Shown here: positions 6,409-9,277 of the stretch, piece by piece
Layout: each line of letters starts with the position of its first letter
Position numbering within the stretch: position 1 is the stretch's first letter
Origin: an uncultured archaeon
Lineage (GTDB): Archaea > Halobacteriota > Methanosarcinia > Methanotrichales > Methanotrichaceae
Direction: 5' to 3'
Assembly (NCBI GenBank): GCA_902385025.1
Contig: CABMDX010000267.1
Coordinates: 1 to 9,277, forward strand
DNA length: 9,277 nucleotides
Made by a program: the position numbers and the translations under genes
The notes under the pieces: generated by a model
Database searches by the model: none
What the model was told of the DNA's origin: nothing
What the model saw: the letters and a program-made list of their open reading frames with translations, nothing else

Positions 6409-7257
6409 ATGACGAATGTAGATGTCATTTCCGGGCCTGTTAAATCCATAAATGCTTCTACCATCTTAACCTCGCTGGGGATGCTCTTCTTGGCCTATGC
6501 TGCCAGCCGCATCTCCACTTATGTGCTAACCCGCCTCTCTGAATGGAAGTTTCTCAACGTCTTCGGGTTGAACAGGATAACTGTCAAGATATTGATACCG
6601 CTCTTGAAGTTTGCCTTTTATTTCGCAGCTATCTATTTCATTTTGGCGAGTGTCCTCAACATTGCATCGGATGAGCTCATCCTCTTTTCAGGTCTCTTGG
6701 GGGCTGGCCTCGGCTTCGGCCTGCAAGGCCTCTTTGCCGATGTGATAGGTGGTCTGCTGATCGTTGTGGAAAGGCCTTATCAGATCGGCGATAAGGTGAC
6801 TATGGGCGGCCATTATGGAGAAGTCACTGATATCGGGCTTAGGGTCACAAGACTGGTGACGCCAGATGATACCATGGTATCGGTGCCAAACAGCACGATC
6901 TTTCATAATCCGATAGCAAATGCCAATGCAGGGAACCTGGAGATGATGGTGGTGATAGATCTATTCATTGATCCAGGCTGCGATGCTACTTTGGCCATGG
7001 ATATTCTAAGAGAAGCGCTGGTTACCTCAAAATATGTTCGGCTATCCGGGAAACACAAATATGTAATCCTATTGAAAGCTTTTCCATTCTATAAGCGCAT
7101 TCGTGTCAAGGGGTATGTCAACGATTTCCGCTATGAGTTCCCTTTCGAGACAGATGTAACCAGGAGGGCCTGGCAGCAGTTCAGGCGTGCTGGCATCAGA
7201 CCGCCCAGAATGATTCTGGCAGAAGAACATACCTATAGGGGCGAGCCCGGGATCTAA
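6409..7257 (+). CDS. MscS-family mechanosensitive channel, paired with ATPase
   Basis: The 282-residue membrane protein has hydrophobic segments at about 18-36 and 58-85 and a glycine-rich pore helix at about 90-121. That helix contains GLLGAGLGFGLQGLFADVIG, close to the G-x-x-x-G-x-x-LQ pattern of classic MscS pore helices. The beta domain follows with RPYQIGDKVTMGGHYGEVTDI and VSVPNSTIFHNPI, then the alpha/beta vestibule domain. Its length is near that of the minimal MscS (about 286 residues). The ATG follows the ATPase stop codon with no spacer (TAAATG), which points to translational coupling; a weak GGTG occurs just upstream. It is much closer to canonical MscS in the pore than the divergent 4223-5155 channel, so the two are unlikely to be recent duplicates. 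Role: turgor release, possibly under control of the ATPase (inference). Confidence 0.92.
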   Translation: MTNVDVISGPVKSINASTILTSLGMLFLAYAASRISTYVLTRLSEWKFLNVFGLNRITVKILIPLLKFAFYFAAIYFILASVLNIASDELILFSGLLGAGLGFGLQGLFADVIGGLLIVVERPYQIGDKVTMGGHYGEVTDIGLRVTRLVTPDDTMVSVPNSTIFHNPIANANAGNLEMMVVIDLFIDPGCDATLAMDILREALVTSKYVRLSGKHKYVILLKAFPFYKRIRVKGYVNDFRYEFPFETDVTRRAWQQFRRAGIRPPRMILAEEHTYRGEPGI

Positions 7258-7336
7258 AGATCGTGAATCCCATATAGCCCTCCAAAGCATATCGAAAATA
7301 GACGTAATGGATGATAAGTTAAAACACTGATTGGAA

Positions 7337-7360
7337 CTGGGATCAACCGGCGTTTCCCAG
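7337..7360 (-). terminator. Hairpin over the stop codon of the TPR protein
   Basis: CTGGGA (7337-7342) pairs with TCCCAG (7355-7360); on the minus strand AAC and GTT extend the stem inward, with a two-base GA bulge. The TGA stop of the TPR gene lies in the 3' arm. A short T-run occurs about 15 bases beyond on the minus strand. It lies at the junction of two convergent genes and may aid termination or protect mRNA ends; as a terminator it is only weakly supported. Confidence 0.3.
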
Positions 7361-9091
7361 CTCTTTGGCCTTGGCAAAAGCAGCTTCAGCCTCCTCATCT
7401 CTTCCGATGCCTTTCAGTATTGAGCCCTTATTCTCCCATGCGTATGCGTTTTCTGGATCTAACTTGATGGCCTCGTCGATGCATTTTTGCGCTTCACTGT
7501 ATTTTTTCTGCTCCATGAGAGCCCAACCTTTATTGTTCCAGGCCCAGGCATAATTCGGATCGAGTTCAATAGCCTTTTCAATGCTCTCGAGAGCATCATC
7601 GTATTTTTTCTGCATGATGAGAGCCCAGCCTTTATTGTTCCAGGCTACCGCTAAATTTGGATCTATCCTGATGGCCTCGTCGAAGCATTTAAGGGCCTCC
7701 TCATAATTTTTCATTTGCATAAGAGCCCAACCCCTGTTGTTCCGGGCCCAGAAATAATTGGGATCTAGCACAATTGCTTTGTCGAATGCATTGATAGCTT
7801 CAACATATCTTCCTTGAATGGTCAGGTTATAACCTATCTCGTCCCATGCATATGCATCTTGCGGATTGCTTAATTTTGCCAACTGCATTTCTTGATTAGG
7901 CGATGAGATATCCATCTCCTTTATCAAAAAATTTTCTGACTTATTGCCATCAAATCTATTTGGCCCTGCATGCTTTCCATCGATTACATATACTTCGATT
8001 TTATTATCACCTATATCCGCGTCAGTAGTTCTCCAAATCCATGAATCATTTGCTATCCAGCCAGTCGCAGCATAGCCATTCAGGATGAAGCGATAAAGGA
8101 TTTGATCATTTTCTGGGTCTTTGGCCCTGGCGGTCCAGGTTACGACCGAACCAGCTTCTTTTGGGCTGTTTTTGTCTGGAGTCAGGCTTATTATTCTTGG
8201 GGCCTTATTAATTGTGTACGGCATCCTTAGTGGAATCAATTTATATTTATCTCGGATGCGAAGGACATTATGTCTATCGCCCGGAAACAAAGGCCCTCCT
8301 GGATGTGCATTTCCCTTTTCATCTGGCCCCCAATCCAGGTTAAGCCAGGCTTCTTTCGTATCGGTATCTATGTGGCCATAGATTTTGCCAGTATTGAACT
8401 CCTGCTGCAGCCACTTTATGATCTCTTCTACCTGATTATTTGTATCATTCAGCTTGCCCAAGTAGACTTCAGTATAAGCATGGCCGCCTATGCTGTTATT
8501 ATTGGCCAGGATAATTCTAGTAGCTCCGCCGATGGACTCAATAAGTGCTGCCATGAGGACTGCAAAATCATCGCAATCTCCTAGGCCCACGCAATTTGCC
8601 TCATCACCTATCATCAATGACTCGTTAGCATAATTCCAGGAATCTATGCCTCTTGTATCTGACACATAACTCCAGGCTTTCTTTGCGTTGTCACCATATT
8701 TCAGATAAAAATAAATCTCGTTAATCTGATCGATTCTATGGTCGCCCGGATATTTGGATGCCAGCATGGCTGCAGTCTTGCGTATCCTGTAATCCTCTGG
8801 CTCTACTTTCTTGTTAAGCTCGTCCTTCAGGTCTATTGCTGTCTTTTTCAATCTTCCTTCGGGAGTGTTGCCGCCACCTGTAATAGGAATTTCCATGATC
8901 TCGCTATTCGCTGGCGAAGTAACCGAGGGAACACCAGCAAGATCTGGGGAGGAAGAACTCGCCTCTTGTAGCTGAATTGAGGAATAGTCAGCCAAATCAG
9001 AAGCGCCTTCCCCAAACACAAACGGCACATCTGAGGCTAGTCCTGACCCGCTAAGGACGACTAAACAGATCCAGAAAACCCGGGGCGACAT
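7343..9091 (-). CDS. Exported transglutaminase-like protein with five TPRs
   Basis: ATG 9091 gives 582 residues; a TTG at 9118 would add nine residues. I prefer ATG because MSPRVFWICLVVLSGSGLAS is then a compact signal peptide; neither start has a Shine-Dalgarno. After a Ser/Pro-rich linker (about 35-75) comes a transglutaminase-like domain (about 90-260) with ANCVGLGDCDDFAVLMAAL (Cys173), GGHAYTEVY (His204) and WLNLDWG (Asp253): all three catalytic-type residues are present. A beta-sandwich, Ig/fibronectin-like region follows (about 297-390: APRIISLTPD, VVTWTARAKDPENDQ). Five 34-residue TPRs end the protein (410-579), with the consensus AWNNKGWAL--QKKY--A. It should act outside the membrane as a peptide-bond-acting or cross-linking enzyme, or as an inactive scaffold held by protein-protein contacts. 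Substrate is unknown. It converges on the ATPase-MscS operon with 85 bases between. Confidence 0.88.
   Translation of the reverse strand: MSPRVFWICLVVLSGSGLASDVPFVFGEGASDLADYSSIQLQEASSSSPDLAGVPSVTSPANSEIMEIPITGGGNTPEGRLKKTAIDLKDELNKKVEPEDYRIRKTAAMLASKYPGDHRIDQINEIYFYLKYGDNAKKAWSYVSDTRGIDSWNYANESLMIGDEANCVGLGDCDDFAVLMAALIESIGGATRIILANNNSIGGHAYTEVYLGKLNDTNNQVEEIIKWLQQEFNTGKIYGHIDTDTKEAWLNLDWGPDEKGNAHPGGPLFPGDRHNVLRIRDKYKLIPLRMPYTINKAPRIISLTPDKNSPKEAGSVVTWTARAKDPENDQILYRFILNGYAATGWIANDSWIWRTTDADIGDNKIEVYVIDGKHAGPNRFDGNKSENFLIKEMDISSPNQEMQLAKLSNPQDAYAWDEIGYNLTIQGRYVEAINAFDKAIVLDPNYFWARNNRGWALMQMKNYEEALKCFDEAIRIDPNLAVAWNNKGWALIMQKKYDDALESIEKAIELDPNYAWAWNNKGWALMEQKKYSEAQKCIDEAIKLDPENAYAWENKGSILKGIGRDEEAEAAFAKAKELGNAG
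7355..7864 (-). repeat. Five tandem 102-bp TPR-coding units
   Basis: The 3' end of the exported-protein gene is made of five 102-bp units, each coding one 34-residue TPR that starts at the 'P-N/E/Q' of LDPN. The inner units are alike in DNA too: the stretch around GAGCCCAACCTTTATTGTTC recurs near 7519, 7621 and 7723, exactly 102 bases apart. The first and last units are more diverged. This pattern fits unit duplication or gene conversion in the middle of the array. Confidence 0.85.
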
Positions 9092-9175
9092 GGCGATATT
9101 ATATATACGGTCTTTCAACTACTATAAGTACTTTAAGTTGGATTGATATTTTTGTAGAGTCCCGAAACTCTTGAC

Positions 9176-9183
9176 TTTATATA
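9176..9183 (+). promoter_or_regulatory. TATA-like box before the transposase start
   Basis: TTTATATA matches the archaeal box A consensus seen in methanogens. It is only 14 bases before ATG 9198, so a start site 22-27 bases downstream of the box would fall at or past the ATG; either the box is not used for this gene or initiation is unusually close. Confidence 0.25.
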
Positions 9184-9197
9184 CCCATCACTGGCGC

Positions 9198-9277
9198 ATG
9201 GGCAAGAAGAACAAAATCGTAAAGCTAACTCCTCGAAAAATCAGATATATAATCCGTTACAAAACCAATAACCATAG
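9198..9277 (+). CDS. Transposase, N-terminal part (runs off right edge)
   Basis: From ATG 9198 the frame is open to the edge, giving 26 residues starting MGKKNKIVKLTPRKIRYIIR and then YKTNNH. The pattern K-L-T-x-R-K-I-R-Y-I-I-R is the usual first helix of the helix-turn-helix region in archaeal IS481-type / integrase-core transposases. Only this DNA-binding start is in the window; the DDE catalytic core would lie to the right. The neighbouring TPR gene is transcribed away from it. With so few residues the family call is a recognition by pattern, not proof. Confidence 0.55.
   Translation, partial: MGKKNKIVKLTPRKIRYIIRYKTNNH

Larger units (their letters stand above)
9153..9277 (+). mobile_element. 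Probable left end of an insertion sequence (truncated by window)
   Basis: The transposase-like start at 9198 implies an element that continues beyond the window. A possible end begins at TGTAGAGTCCCG (9153), as TG-starting ends are common in IS481-type and related elements. It includes a small inverted repeat AGAGT/ACTCT (9156-9160/9167-9171). The exact boundary cannot be fixed without the other end or the target duplication. Confidence 0.4.

Noticed and set aside
7517..7745. CRISPR-like regular DNA repeats
   Set aside because: The 102-base period is in frame, codes 34-residue TPRs, and there are no unique spacers between short repeats.
8121..8584. Plus-strand frames antisense to the transglutaminase/TPR gene
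   Set aside because: The minus-strand frame has a signal peptide, catalytic motifs and TPRs; the opposite frames show only shadow composition.

Overview
The window looks archaeal, most likely a methanogen of the Methanosarcinales/Methanotrichales type (Methanothrix-like). This is inferred from the mix of genes (multi-PAS hybrid histidine kinase, small MscS channels, an exported transglutaminase-like/TPR protein, a short archaeal-type transposase start), from AT-rich spacers with TATA-like boxes, and from TTG start codons. No rRNA, tRNA or CRISPR array was seen, so the lineage is not proven.

Layout. 1-242 (minus) is the N-terminal part of a probable SAM-dependent methyltransferase that runs off the left edge. 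243-833 is a gene-free spacer of about 590 bases rich in inverted repeats. 834-4154 (plus) is one reading frame for a four-PAS, GAF, HisKA, HATPase and receiver hybrid kinase, interrupted by a single in-frame TAA at 3135-3137. 4223-5155 (minus) is a small MscS-family channel that converges on the kinase. A 185-base divergent spacer carrying two adjacent palindromes follows. 5341-6408 (plus) is a P-loop ATPase with a C-terminal helical, probably winged-helix, region, and 6409-7257 (plus) is a second MscS-family channel whose ATG directly abuts the ATPase stop codon. 7343-9091 or 9118 (minus) is an exported protein with a transglutaminase-like Cys/His/Asp domain, a beta-sandwich region and five C-terminal TPRs. 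9198-9277 (plus) is the start of a probable transposase, with a possible IS end just before it.

How the genes may fit together. The best candidate for an uncommon system is the ATPase-MscS gene pair, read divergently from another MscS gene across a spacer with two palindromes. The ATPase has arginine where the Walker A lysine should be, which suggests nucleotide binding or switching rather than fast hydrolysis, and the zero-base junction suggests coupled synthesis with the channel. A role in gating or sensing is inference. The second main point is the broken kinase: the stop falls in the loop between the two dimerisation helices, so the sensor plus phospho-His helix and the ATP-binding plus receiver part are cleanly separated. 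This is either a fresh nonsense mutation (or sequence error) or, less likely, a naturally split kinase.
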